A stretch of 64,000 nucleotides of DNA from JAQTNA01 sp043743785 (GCA_043743785.1 JAYTVW010000027.1:1-64000); one strand, 5' to 3'; counted from the stretch's first letter, positions 35,656 to 44,106 are shown. Translations and numbers: made by a program. Notes: generated by a model not told the origin, from the sequence alone.

Positions 35656-35926
35656 GCGGGACACTGGCGGGACACCTGGAAAAAGCAACAGGCCCGAACT
35701 GTCCCGCGCCACCTCTGCCGCCCCTGGCACTCCCGCCCCTCTGTCACCCTGGACAGGCTCAAGACTGCCCGCCGGCAAGACCACGGACCGCCCCCGTAAG
35801 CCCGGCTGAAACTGTCCCGCCAACTGTCCCGCCGCACTTTTCCCGCCCCCGATTCCTGACCGCTGCCGCCACCGCGCCTGTGGATAAGTCCCGCTTTTTC
35901 GCCCTGACTGTCCCGCCAGTGTCCCG
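35656..35926. repeat. Repeated GGGACA/TGTCCC boxes, candidate integrase arm sites
   Basis: GCGGGACACTGGCGGGACAC lies at 35656-35675. Its inverted form ACTGTCCCGCCAGTGTCCCGG lies at 35907-35926, and single TGTCCCGC boxes lie at about 35701, 35814 and 35826. The same composite box recurs at 42534-42563 near the other end of the element. The left boundary region up to the integrase start (36054) has no gene. Confidence 0.65.
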
Positions 35927-36053
35927 GAGTGGGGAGAAATTAACGGTTTCCCCTATTAAGTAGAGACAAAGGACTTGAGATAGCCTATCCGGTGTTGTTG
36001 TTTTCTCCCGCTTGTTCTACTATGTTCCCTTCAGTTTCAACAAGGGGGCGGAA

Positions 36054-37100
36054 ATGGCAACGATTGAGAAGCGCACCACGGAAGACGGCACAAGCTACCG
36101 GGTAAAGGTCCGCCTTCAGGGCTTCGCCCCGGAGACCGCCACCTTTGAACGCCTGACTGATGCGAAGGCATGGGCCAGCAAGACCGAATCCGACATGAAG
36201 GCCGGCCGGCACTTCGGGGCATCCAAGCGCCACACCTTCGGGGAACTGGCGGACGAATACGCACCCCAGGCCAAGGACGCCCCCCGCCTGGACTACTGGC
36301 GCGGAATCTTCGGCCCGGAACGCCTGGACGCCATCACCCCGGCCCGAATCGCCAAGGAACGGGACAAACTCCTGACCGAGGGTTACACCCGGAAGGACGA
36401 AGGGGAAAAGATGATGCGTTCCGGGGCAACGGTGAATAGATACCTGGCTTCCTTGTCTTCCTGCCTGGCCCATGGCGTGAAGGAATTGCAATGGCTGGAA
36501 CGGAACCCCATGGAGCGCGTCACCAAGCCCGCCGAAAGCAAAAGCCGGGTTAGGTTTCTGTCCGATGACGAACGCGCCGCCTTGCTGACCGCCTGCCGCC
36601 CCCATCCCGAGCTTTACCTTGCCGTGGTGCTGTCCCTGACCACGGGAGCACGGCAGGCCGAAATCATGGGCTTGCACTTCGGGCAAATCGACTTCGCCCG
36701 GCAAGTCATATCCCTGGAGGAAACCAAGAACGGGGACCGCCGCGCCCTGCCGCTGGTGGGCGAAGCCTTCACCCTCTTGCAGGAGCGCGCCAAGGTGCGA
36801 AGCCTGACGGATGGCCGGGTGTTCCCGCCCTCTGGCAGAGCGAAGAAGGCCGAAAGCCTGGACCTGCGGCAACCGTGGGAAAAGGCCCTGAAGGAAGCCG
36901 GAATTGAAGACTTCCATTGGCACGACCTACGCCACACCGCCGCGTCATACCTTGCCATGTCCGGGGTTTCCCTGGTGGAGATTGCCAAGGTTCTAGGGCA
37001 CCGCACCCTTGCCATGGTGGCCCGGTATTCCCACTTGTCGGACGGCCACATAGTCTCGACGGGGCAAAAGCTGGCGGACCGGCTGGGGGTGGGGAAATGA
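36054..37100 (+). CDS. int: Tyrosine-type integrase of the satellite-like element
   Basis: The 348-residue integrase starts MATIEKRTTEDGTSYRVKVRLQG (AAGGGGGCGGAA upstream), a typical beta-strand arm-binding domain. A core-binding domain follows, then a catalytic domain with Arg in LTTGARQAEI, Lys in EETKNGDRRALPL, HDLRHTAA, LGHRTLAM and RYSHLS (Tyr nucleophile). All residues are present. It lies 450 bases inside the left att repeat and reads inward. Its stop overlaps the next start by four bases, so the integrase is coupled to downstream genes. Confidence 0.95.
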   Translation: MATIEKRTTEDGTSYRVKVRLQGFAPETATFERLTDAKAWASKTESDMKAGRHFGASKRHTFGELADEYAPQAKDAPRLDYWRGIFGPERLDAITPARIAKERDKLLTEGYTRKDEGEKMMRSGATVNRYLASLSSCLAHGVKELQWLERNPMERVTKPAESKSRVRFLSDDERAALLTACRPHPELYLAVVLSLTTGARQAEIMGLHFGQIDFARQVISLEETKNGDRRALPLVGEAFTLLQERAKVRSLTDGRVFPPSGRAKKAESLDLRQPWEKALKEAGIEDFHWHDLRHTAASYLAMSGVSLVEIAKVLGHRTLAMVARYSHLSDGHIVSTGQKLADRLGVGK

Positions 37101-38011
37101 ACGGCGACGAACGCAAGACCCAGGCGGAAACCCTGGAACGGTACGCCACCGCGATAATCAAAAACATAGCGCAAAGGTGCCAACAGGAACGCGCCCCCTA
37201 CCCGCCGGGGCATCTTGTCTCCTTGGCCCGGCCCGTGCATTACCTGGCGGCCCGCGCCATGTCAGACACCCACCCGGCCGGGGCAGGCAATAACCGAACC
37301 CCTGCGGCGTGGCGTTTCCGGGATTACCTGCATTCGGTTTTCTCTCTGAATGACACCATAGACCGCGCCGCAAAGGCCGGCCGCCTCAAGCTTCGGCATC
37401 CTCTATCGGGGGCGGTTCTAGATTTTTGGCATCTACCGGAGAAAGCCCCCGCCGGGGCATGGGAGCAAGCTTTACTGAGGGGCAATACCGCCCAGGCTAT
37501 CCAACTCATGCCGGGCGACGCCAGATGGCCCCTCATGCAACCGCACTTTATCGACGTGACCGTATCCCCCGCCGAGTTTTTCGCTTGGGTTGAAGCTGAA
37601 GGCATCGCCGCCCCTGGTGAAGTGGCCCGACTGATGGCCGAAGGCGAAACCGCCCTGCGGGAAAACATGGCGCGTGCGGAAAGAATGGCCGCTATTGAAG
37701 AAGGGCGAGAGCCGCCGAGCATGGCCCATGAAGCCCGACAAGTGGAGCCAAAAACCGGGAGCAATGAAGCCCAGGGCAAGGGGCAGGACGACAGCGCCGC
37801 CACCTGGCAAGACAAGGCCCGGCAGATTGCGGACGAACTGCACAGGAAGGACAAAGCCGGCGGGGGCTACACCACCAATCGGGCCATGGCCGATAGAGTT
37901 GCATCCGAGGCCATCAAACGAGGCATTACCGGGCAATATGGGCAACTCACTGCCGGCAACATTCTGCGCGAAGCCCTGCAAGGCGGAAGGTGGAAGCGCC
38001 CCAAGGATTGA
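37097..38011 (+). CDS. Hypothetical protein coupled to the integrase
   Basis: The 304-residue product overlaps the integrase stop (ATGA). The N-terminal 100 residues resemble no family I know. A charged region (about 170-235) contains many Glu/Gln/Lys. The last 60 residues (WQDKARQIADELHRKDKAGGGYTTNRAMADRVASEAIKRGI) look like a small helical DNA-binding or HTH-type module sometimes found at the end of phage proteins. It might regulate integration or replication. Confidence 0.75.
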   Translation: MNGDERKTQAETLERYATAIIKNIAQRCQQERAPYPPGHLVSLARPVHYLAARAMSDTHPAGAGNNRTPAAWRFRDYLHSVFSLNDTIDRAAKAGRLKLRHPLSGAVLDFWHLPEKAPAGAWEQALLRGNTAQAIQLMPGDARWPLMQPHFIDVTVSPAEFFAWVEAEGIAAPGEVARLMAEGETALRENMARAERMAAIEEGREPPSMAHEARQVEPKTGSNEAQGKGQDDSAATWQDKARQIADELHRKDKAGGGYTTNRAMADRVASEAIKRGITGQYGQLTAGNILREALQGGRWKRPKD

Positions 38012-38094
38012 CCGGGAAAACCAGGGAATCCGGGGAATCCGGGAATCCCGGCCGGGGAAATAACCGGCAGCAAGGGAAAGCAGAGAAAAGCATT

Positions 38095-38130
38095 AAGCGG
38101 CAACGGGTTACGGCCCTTGCCGCTTTTTTC
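38095..38130 (+). terminator. Rho-independent terminator
   Basis: The stem AAGCGGCAA/TTGCCGCTT, with a 13-base loop, is followed by TTTTT. It lies between the int operon and the replication operon. The preceding bases 38020-38060 contain several GGGAATCC repeats. Confidence 0.8.
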
Positions 38131-38196
38131 TTGCCTGTGTATTTCCCGGTTTTCCCGGCAGTGAAGTGGGCACCTCGATAACCGGAGGAACCCACG

Positions 38197-38499
38197 ATGC
38201 AAGCTCAAACCATCCACAAAACCGAAGCCGGCCGCGCCCTGGCCTGCGCCACCATACCGGAACCGCCTAGCCTGTTCACCCTGGCGAATTTCGCTAAGAA
38301 ACATTCCACGTTCCTGACCCTGCCGGGAATCACCAATCAGGTATTCAAGGCCAAGACCCGCAAGAGCACGAAGGGCGATATCCCCGGCAACGGCATGGAA
38401 GAGGCCGGGGCAATCGTTCGCTTGGCCGGCCGGGTGCTGATTGACGAAGCCCGCTATTTCGCTTGGGTGGATTCGCTGCAAGCCGGGAGCCAAAAATGA
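38197..38499 (+). CDS. Excisionase/AlpA-like regulator
   Basis: The 100-residue protein has a mid-protein HTH-like segment (SLFTLANFAKKHSTFLTLPGI) and ends with AIVRLAGRVLIDEARYFAWVDSLQ, a pattern common to small phage DNA-binding proteins of the excisionase/AlpA type (final strand RVLIDEARYFxWV). It is the first gene after a terminator and starts the replication operon. In satellites such genes switch the element from integration to excision. Confidence 0.6.
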   Translation: MQAQTIHKTEAGRALACATIPEPPSLFTLANFAKKHSTFLTLPGITNQVFKAKTRKSTKGDIPGNGMEEAGAIVRLAGRVLIDEARYFAWVDSLQAGSQK

Positions 38500-38855
38500 T
38501 TGCGCCCGCTGGAAGCCGTGGGGACGGTAGCGGGCACAAGGGAAAGCGGAAGCATTCTATCACTTTGGACTTTTGGCCGGAGTCCCTGCCGGGTGTTGTT
38601 CCGGCCCTCTCGCCGACCCCTGGCACCCGCGCCGCCGAAGCCCTGGAAGCCTTTGAAACTGGCCCGCAGAATCAGGCCGAATATCCGCACGGCTGGAGAC
38701 TGGCCGCCTACGTCAAGAGCCTGGAATATGACGGCTGGCGCTTCACCAAGCGCGACATCCTGCGCCCCGGCTGCCGCCGTGCCATCACGGAATATACCCT
38801 TGACCGCCAGCACCCGGGCACCGCCGCTGCACTGGCGAAGAAGGCGAGGGCATAG
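38496..38855 (+). CDS. Hypothetical protein of the replication operon
   Basis: This 119-residue protein starts on an ATGA overlap with the previous gene. The C-terminal half YVKSLEYDGWRFTKRDILRPGCRRAITEYTLD is probably a small folded domain. No family is recognised. It is part of the tightly packed plus-strand operon that leads to the primase. Confidence 0.65.
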   Translation: MIAPAGSRGDGSGHKGKRKHSITLDFWPESLPGVVPALSPTPGTRAAEALEAFETGPQNQAEYPHGWRLAAYVKSLEYDGWRFTKRDILRPGCRRAITEYTLDRQHPGTAAALAKKARA

Positions 38856-38856
38856 C

Positions 38857-38976
38857 ATGGACGCCTACACCCTATCCGCCGCACTGGTGGCCGCCTGGCG
38901 CGTATCCCTGCGCCTCATGAAGGCAGCCGTTACCCGCGCCGCTTCGGCCTGGTGGAGGAATGAACATGGCGGATAA
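38857..38976 (+). CDS. Small hypothetical protein overlapping the primase start
   Basis: The 39-residue frame starts one base after the previous stop and ends 11 bases into the primase gene. The sequence MDAYTLSAALVAAWRVSLRL followed by MKAAVTRAASAWWRNEHGG is a basic amphipathic helix. It may be a real regulatory peptide or mainly a translational coupler. Confidence 0.4.
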   Translation: MDAYTLSAALVAAWRVSLRLMKAAVTRAASAWWRNEHGG

Positions 38977-40948
38977 CGTCATTTTCTGCCAAAGCCTGCC
39001 GGAAGCCTTCAAATATGCCGGTATGCCCTACCCGGAGCACGAGCCGGAAGCCGGCAAGCTGGCCCGCTTCCCCACGAACGAGCGGGACCGCAACGACCGC
39101 GCCGGCTGGTGCAAGCTGTTCCCGGACGAAGACGGGGCGGCCTTCGGAGACTGGCGCACCGGGGACGCCTTCACCTGGCAGCGCCGGGACACGAGCGCCC
39201 CGCCCCCTTCCCAGCAGGAACGCACCCAGGCTCGCCAAAGGGCAGAGCAGGCCCGCCAGCAAGCGGAACAGGAGCGGGAGGCCGGTTACACGAAGACCGC
39301 CGGGGAGTGCGCCGCCCTGTGGGACACCCTGGACCTGGCCCCGGCTGGGCATGCATACCTGAAGCGCAAAGGCATAGCGCCCCACCTGGCCCGCCTCGAC
39401 ACCGCCGGCCGGCTGGTGCTGCCTGTCTTCGATGCTGACGGGGAAATCCAGAGCTTGCAGGCCATCGCCGCCGATGGTGGCAAACGGTTTCACCCTGGCG
39501 GAAAGATGACCGGCGGCCGGCTGATGCTGGGCAGGCCCGCCGATGGTTCGCCCCTGGTGCTGGTGGAAGGCTTCGCCACCGGGGCAAGCATCCATGAAGC
39601 CGCCGGGGTGGTGGTGGCCGTGGGCTTCGCTGGTTCAAACCTGCGCCATGCGGCCGAATCCCTGCGCCGCTTGTTCCCCCGCTCCCCTCTGCTGGTGGCC
39701 GGGGACATGGACGCCCACGGGGCAGGCCGGAAGTATGCCCAGGCCGCCGCCGAAGCCGCACAACCCGCCCGGGTAGCCTTCCCCGTGTTCAAGGATGGCC
39801 GGCCCACCGGGGACTTCAACGACCTGGCCCAGGCCGAAGGCCCGGAGACTATCCGCCGGCAGATTCTCGACGCCCTGCGCCCGCCGGCCCCCGCTTTCCC
39901 CTTTGCCCAGGTGGGCGAACTGCTGACCGGCCCCAAGTCCGCCCGTTGGCTGGTCCGGGGGTGGATTGAAGCCGGAAGCGTGGCCTTGCTCTTTGGCGAG
40001 AGCACCGCCGGCAAGAGTTTCCAGGCCCTCGACTGGTGCGCCTGCATTGCCACGGGGACACCCTGGAACGGATGCGCCGTGCAACATGGCCCCGTGTTCT
40101 ACATCGCAGGGGAAGGCAAGGGGGGCATAGGCCGCCGCCTGGCAGCATGGGAGGCCCACCACGGCACCCGCCTTGCCAATGCGCCCCTCTTTGTGTCCGA
40201 ACGTGCCGCCGCCCTCATGGACGCCGGAGAGGCCCTGTCCATCGGGCAAGCTGTGGGCCAACTGTCTGACCGCTACGGCCCGCCGGCCCTGGTGGTGGTG
40301 GATACCCTGCACCGGAACATGGGAAGCGGGGACGAAAACAGCGCGGAAGACTTCGCCGCCTTCCTGGCGAACATTGACCGCGCCATCCGGGAGCCGCTGG
40401 GGTGCGCCGTTCTGCTGGTGCATCACTCAGGCCATGCCGACAAGACCCGGAGCCGGGGAAGCTCTGCCATCCGTGCGGCCCTCGATGCTGAATTCTCCCT
40501 GACCATGGACGGGGACACCCTGCGGAAGCTGGAATGCACCAAGCAGAAAGACAGCGAACCGCCGGAAGCCCTGACCCTTGAGGCCCGCTCTGTGGCCCTG
40601 CCTGAGCCATGGGTAGATGAAGAGACAGGGGAGCCGCTTACATCCCTTGTGCTGGTCCCCACCGAAGCCGCAGGGGACACCATGCGCCGCGCAAACCTGC
40701 CGGTGGGTGGCAATCAGGGCATTACTTGGCGTGAGCTTGGCCCCATGTTCTGCAATTCCCGGGACTTCGCCCAAGGTGGGGCACCCAATGGCCGGCCCTG
40801 CCTGAAGTTTGAAGACGCCATCACGGCGGTAAAGGGGAAGCTGCCTTGCGAGACTGACCGCCAGCACGAACGGGCAAAGGCCGCAATCCGTGGCTTGGTC
40901 GGGCGTGGCCTGCTGGCCTTCGGGGAGGGCTGGGTATGGTGCAAGTAA
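38966..40948 (+). CDS. Toprim primase fused to RepA-like helicase
   Basis: The 660-residue protein is the element's replication protein. The N-terminus (residues 1-75) is a small recognition domain, followed by a Glu/Gln/Arg-rich helix (75-110). A Toprim domain spans about 150-290 (LVLVEGFATGAS, LLVAGDMDAHGAGRKYA, with acidic E and D-x-D). A RepA/DnaB-type ATPase spans about 320-530 with Walker A LLFGESTAGKSF, Walker B ALVVVDTLHR and the VLLVHHSGHADKTRSRGSSA sensor. The start at 38966 has GGAGG at seven bases; an ATG at 38960 is too close. Satellite elements use such primase-helicases to replicate with helper-phage factors. Confidence 0.92.
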   Translation: MADNVIFCQSLPEAFKYAGMPYPEHEPEAGKLARFPTNERDRNDRAGWCKLFPDEDGAAFGDWRTGDAFTWQRRDTSAPPPSQQERTQARQRAEQARQQAEQEREAGYTKTAGECAALWDTLDLAPAGHAYLKRKGIAPHLARLDTAGRLVLPVFDADGEIQSLQAIAADGGKRFHPGGKMTGGRLMLGRPADGSPLVLVEGFATGASIHEAAGVVVAVGFAGSNLRHAAESLRRLFPRSPLLVAGDMDAHGAGRKYAQAAAEAAQPARVAFPVFKDGRPTGDFNDLAQAEGPETIRRQILDALRPPAPAFPFAQVGELLTGPKSARWLVRGWIEAGSVALLFGESTAGKSFQALDWCACIATGTPWNGCAVQHGPVFYIAGEGKGGIGRRLAAWEAHHGTRLANAPLFVSERAAALMDAGEALSIGQAVGQLSDRYGPPALVVVDTLHRNMGSGDENSAEDFAAFLANIDRAIREPLGCAVLLVHHSGHADKTRSRGSSAIRAALDAEFSLTMDGDTLRKLECTKQKDSEPPEALTLEARSVALPEPWVDEETGEPLTSLVLVPTEAAGDTMRRANLPVGGNQGITWRELGPMFCNSRDFAQGGAPNGRPCLKFEDAITAVKGKLPCETDRQHERAKAAIRGLVGRGLLAFGEGWVWCK

Positions 40949-40966
40949 TCTTCCCATCGGACCCCG

Positions 40967-41070
40967 GGGGAGTTACCCCGCAAACCCCGTGCCCTATAGG
41001 CACGGCGGGGTTTTCGGGGTTTTGTAACTCCCCGTGGTCCCCGTTTTCGGGGTTTTCGGGGTTTTCGGGG
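40967..41070. repeat. Structured GGGGTTTTC repeat block, candidate replication origin
   Basis: Outer arms GGGGAGTTAC (40967-40976) and GTAACTCCCC (41024-41033) enclose a GC-rich hairpin ending GGGGTTTTC. Three perfect TTTTCGGGG repeats follow at 41044-41070. The five G4 tracts in 64 bases could fold as quadruplexes. The hairpin could also act as the primase gene's terminator. The region lies just after the replication gene, where such elements often keep the origin. Confidence 0.55.
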
Positions 41071-41153
41071 TGGAATGACCAGACCGCCGGAAGCCTTCAA
41101 AACCTTCCTTTTGGCGAGAGTTTCACCGCTCTGGACCTGGCAGGGGGTGAAGC

Positions 41154-41351
41154 ATGACCGCCCCCCGCTCCTGTTCAACCTGCCTGCACATGGACACGCA
41201 AGGCCCGGAAGGGGAAACCCTGTTTTGCTATTGCTTCCTCATGGACCCGAGCACGGAAGGGCACATTGCAAGGTGTTCCGCCTATGAGGTTGCCCCTTTG
41301 CTTCTGTGGGCGGCCGGCAAGGTGGCCCAGCTTTGCGAGGTGGCGAAATGA
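41154..41351 (+). CDS. Small Cys-rich phage-type protein
   Basis: A 65-residue protein with CSTCLHMDTQGPEGETLFCYCF and a further Cys (ARCSAYE), possibly a zinc-binding knuckle. It is coupled by an ATGA overlap to the nuclease gene. A frame (40936-41157) reading through the repeats also ends at its start but looks like a chance frame. No family is recognised. Confidence 0.6.
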   Translation: MTAPRSCSTCLHMDTQGPEGETLFCYCFLMDPSTEGHIARCSAYEVAPLLLWAAGKVAQLCEVAK

Positions 41352-41761
41352 CCCGCCCGACCAAGCGCCAAGTACAGGCCGCCATGAGCTTCTATTCTGG
41401 CGAGGCCCTGCCGGAAGCGCCCGCCCCCAGGAAGAACAACCGGCCGGAAGCCGCCGCCCTGGTGGAAGTCTTGAAGACCTTGCACGGGCATTCCGCCGTG
41501 GCCTGGTGCGAGCGCATGAACTCCGGGGCGCATGTGGTGGAAGGCGACACCGGCCGCCGCTTCATCCGGTACGGCTTCAAGGGCTGCTCTGACGTGCTGG
41601 GGATGCTGAAGGATGGCCGATTCCTGGCCTGTGAAGTGAAGGCCCCAGGCGGAAGGCTCAGGCCCGAGCAAGCCGACTTCCTCGAACTGGTCCGCCAGCA
41701 TGGGGGCGTGGCATTCATGGCCCGCAACGCCCTGGACGTACTGGCGGCCCTGAAGGCATGA
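41348..41761 (+). CDS. VRR-NUC domain nuclease
   Basis: The 137-residue protein ends with a VRR-NUC fold: RRFIRYGFKGCSDVLGMLKDGRFLACEVKAPGGRLRPEQADFLELVRQHGG, with the D…ExK catalytic set (SDVLG, CEVKA) and the final helix. Such small stand-alone VRR-NUC proteins are common in phages as structure-specific or Holliday-junction-type nucleases that process replication or recombination intermediates before packaging. It is coupled to the preceding gene by a four-base overlap. Confidence 0.93.
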   Translation: MTRPTKRQVQAAMSFYSGEALPEAPAPRKNNRPEAAALVEVLKTLHGHSAVAWCERMNSGAHVVEGDTGRRFIRYGFKGCSDVLGMLKDGRFLACEVKAPGGRLRPEQADFLELVRQHGGVAFMARNALDVLAALKA

Positions 41762-41883
41762 GCATGGGCGATGACGCCGAAGAGCGGAGCAGAGGCCCGC
41801 CGTGGAAGCCTGGCAGGCACCCCGGGGCGGGGTCAATGTTTGGAACCTCTCGACCGGGACACCGCCTGTATTCCCATGCATAG
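41758..41883 (+). CDS. Possible 41-residue protein between nuclease and terminase genes
   Basis: A frame starting on the ATGA overlap with the nuclease stop encodes MSMGDDAEERSRGPPWKPGR and about 20 further residues rich in Gly, Arg and Ser. Coupling suggests it may be translated. The rest of the gap to the terminase gene (41884-42043) shows nothing clear. Confidence 0.3.
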   Translation: MSMGDDAEERSRGPPWKPGRHPGAGSMFGTSRPGHRLYSHA

Positions 41884-42043
41884 AAAATATCCCGCATTTG
41901 AAAAACAATCAAAATCAGGAAATCAAACAGACGGAGCAGGGCACCGGGTAGGGGGGGTAAATCTCTGGCGCTTTCCGGCTGGAAACCGATTGGATAACTT
42001 CCCTGAGCTAAACGCGTACTTTCTGGAAAATGGAGCATCGAAA

Positions 42044-42469
42044 ATGGCAGCGCAACGAGGCCGCAAGTCGGCAGTATCCGAAACCATCCCGGCCATTGGC
42101 TTGGTATCGACCCGCAAGACACCCGCCCCGCCTATCGGCCTGAGCGATGCATCGGCGGACCTGTGGGACAGCATCACCAAGAGCTTGCCGGCGGACTTCT
42201 TCCGGCCTGGCGACCTTCCGCTCTTGGAGTCCTACTGTGTGAGCCATGACCGGAAACGGAAACTTGACGCCCTTGTGCTGGCCCATGGGGTTTTCTTTGA
42301 TGGCGAGGTGCATCCGGCGATGAAAGCCAGCAGGGACGAAGCCGGCATAATGGCTTCCCTGGCGGTCAAGCTGCGGCTGTGTCAGTCGTCACGCACAAGG
42401 CCCGACGCTGCCGGCCTGAAGGATGCGGCAACCGGCCCGAAGCCGTGGGAACCAAGGGACGACGGATAA
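42044..42469 (+). CDS. P27-family small terminase subunit-like protein
   Basis: From the ATG at 42044 the protein has 141 residues and matches the phage P27-type small terminase pattern: an N-terminal basic stretch (MAAQRGRKSAV), then ASADLWDSITKSLPADFFRPGDLPLLESYCVSHDRKRKLDALVL, and HPAMKASRDEAGIMASLAVKLRLCQSSR at the end. The small terminase recognises the packaging site on phage DNA. No large terminase, portal or capsid gene is present in this element. It is the last gene before the right att repeat. A lone small terminase is a hallmark of phage-inducible satellites, which use it to redirect helper packaging. Confidence 0.82.
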   Translation: MAAQRGRKSAVSETIPAIGLVSTRKTPAPPIGLSDASADLWDSITKSLPADFFRPGDLPLLESYCVSHDRKRKLDALVLAHGVFFDGEVHPAMKASRDEAGIMASLAVKLRLCQSSRTRPDAAGLKDAATGPKPWEPRDDG

Positions 42470-42533
42470 CCCACCTCATTGACCCGACCACTGCCCGGCC
42501 CCGTGCCGGGCTTTGCTTTTGGCATGTTTGCCC

Positions 42534-42563
42534 CGTGGGACACTGGCGGGACAGTGCGGGACA
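42534..42563. repeat. GGGACA boxes near the right attachment site
   Basis: A tandem of GGGACACTGGCGGGACAGTG and GCGGGACAC lies about 100 bases inside the right att repeat, copying the boxes at 35656-35675. Its presence at both ends supports an integrase arm-site role. Confidence 0.65.
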
Positions 42564-42659
42564 CAAACGGGGAGAAAGCGGGAGGAAGCCGGAACAGGTA
42601 AGCCGCTGATTGGATTACTCTTGATTGTTGCCGCTTGCCCATGCTTTCTTGATACCCTC

Positions 42660-42706
42660 GATTCATAATCCGGGGGTCGGCGGTTCAAGTCCGCCCATCA
42701 CCACCA
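42660..42706 (+). repeat. att site: 3' half of a CAU tRNA (right copy)
   Basis: This direct repeat of 35564-35610 differs at two of 47 bases. It comprises the tRNA anticodon loop through ACCA. The bases before it (CCCTCG) do not restore an anticodon stem, so it is not a full tRNA. It is probably the displaced chromosomal tRNA end. Confidence 0.85.
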
Positions 42707-42721
42707 AAGAATCAAGCACTT

Positions 42722-42748
42722 AGGCCAACCTTCCCGGTTGGCCTTTTT
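42722..42748 (+). terminator. Rho-independent terminator after the right att site
   Basis: The stem AGGCCAACC/GGTTGGCCT has a five-base loop and a TTTTT run. It has the same AATCAAGCACTTAG leader as the terminator after the intact tRNA at 55860, which suggests that it is the original tRNA terminator. The remaining sequence to 43011 shows no gene. Confidence 0.85.
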
Positions 42749-43011
42749 GCTTTTCGGCTTCCGTGTAGGGTCTGCGTAGGATTTTGTAGGGAATGCCGGC
42801 CATGCAACCCAGGCCGTGCAGAGCTTCCCGGCCGGCAGCGCCAAGGAGACAGAGCGGCTACAGCGTAACCATCACGCGTTACACACATTCTCACACCTGT
42901 GTGTAACGCAACGTCGCTTTGTGGGACTTACTACGCCTTATTATTTTCTAACTCACTGCTGAAACAGGGTATTTATTGCCTTGTTCAACGTACTGCAATG
43001 CTGCCTCAGAC

Positions 43012-44106
43012 TCACACGTTGAACAGAAAATTCAGCACATCGCCGTCCTTGACCACGTATTCCTTGCCTTCCGCCCGCATCTTGCCGGCTTCCTTGGCGC
43101 CGGCTTCGCCGCCGAAACTGATGAAGTCGTCAAAGGCGATAGTCTGGGCACGGATGAAACCTTTTTCAAAATCCGTGTGGATCACGCCGGCGGCCTGGGG
43201 CGCCGTATCGCCCACGTGGATGGTCCAGGCGCGCACTTCCTTCACGCCGGCGGTGAAATAGGTCTGCAACCCTAGGAGTTTGAAGGCGGCGCGGATTAGG
43301 CGGTTCAAGCCCGGCTCTTCCAGGCCCATGTCTTCCAGGAAGACCTGTTTTTCCTCGTCGTCCAGATCGGCGATGTCCGCTTCCATGGCGGCGCAGAAGG
43401 CCACCACCGGCGCCTTTTCCGTGGCAGCGTGGGCGATAACCTTGTCCAGCAGGGGATGGTCGCCCTTGACGCCGTGCTCGTCCACGTTGGCGGCATACAG
43501 CACGGGCTTGGCGGTGATGAGGCACATGGGCTTCAGTAACGCCTTCTCCTCCTTGGACAGGTCCATGGCCCGCACCGGCTTGGCCTGATCCAGCTGGACT
43601 TGCACCTTTTCCAGCAGCGCCATGAGGAGTCTCGCATCCTTGTCGCCGGAACCGGCCAGTTTGCGGTTACGGTGCAGGGCCTTTTCCACGGCGGACAGAT
43701 CCGCCAGGGCCAGTTCGGTGTCGATCACCTCGATGTCGGAGATGGGATCCACGCCGCCGGCCACGTGCACGATGTTGTCGTCCTCGAAGCAGCGCACCAC
43801 GTGCACGATGGCGTCCGTCTCCCGGATGTTGGCCAGGAACTTGTTGCCCAGGCCTTCACCCTTGGAAGCCCCCGCCACCAGGCCGGCGATATCCACGAAT
43901 TCCACGATGGCGTGCTGCACGCGCTGGGGATTGACGATCTTGGAGAGCGCATCCAGACGCGGGTCCGGCAGTTCCACGATGCCGGTATTCGGCTCGATGG
44001 TGCAGAAGGGATAGTTCTCTGCAGCGATGCCCGACTTGGTCAGGGCGTTGAAGAGAGTGGATTTGCCGACATTGGGCAGACCGACGATGCCGCATTTGAG
44101 AGACAT
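43012..44106 (-). CDS. ychF: Redox/ribosome-associated GTPase YchF
   Basis: The 364-residue product is full length for the universally conserved YchF/OLA1 ATPase-GTPase. It starts MSLKCGIVGLPNVGKSTLFNALTKSGIAAENYPFCTIEPN (G1 and G2), with DIAGLVAGASKGEGLGNKFLANIRE (G3) and a C-terminal TGS domain (FTAGVKEVRAWTIHVGDTAPQAAGVIHTDFEKGFIRA). It binds ribosomes and responds to oxidative stress. The first 30-34 codons and upstream region appear to have been supplied by an integrated element: a second, slightly different copy of this 5' end lies at 49466-49570. Confidence 0.97.
   Translation of the reverse strand: MSLKCGIVGLPNVGKSTLFNALTKSGIAAENYPFCTIEPNTGIVELPDPRLDALSKIVNPQRVQHAIVEFVDIAGLVAGASKGEGLGNKFLANIRETDAIVHVVRCFEDDNIVHVAGGVDPISDIEVIDTELALADLSAVEKALHRNRKLAGSGDKDARLLMALLEKVQVQLDQAKPVRAMDLSKEEKALLKPMCLITAKPVLYAANVDEHGVKGDHPLLDKVIAHAATEKAPVVAFCAAMEADIADLDDEEKQVFLEDMGLEEPGLNRLIRAAFKLLGLQTYFTAGVKEVRAWTIHVGDTAPQAAGVIHTDFEKGFIRAQTIAFDDFISFGGEAGAKEAGKMRAEGKEYVVKDGDVLNFLFNV

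Noticed and set aside
35985..36923. A 312-residue frame opposite the satellite integrase
   Set aside because: Shadow of a certain integrase gene in GC-rich DNA.
40936..41157. A 73-residue frame linking the primase and the Cys-rich gene
   Set aside because: It reads Phe-Ser-Gly repeats from the GGGGTTTTC block and is probably a chance frame, although its stop overlaps the next start.
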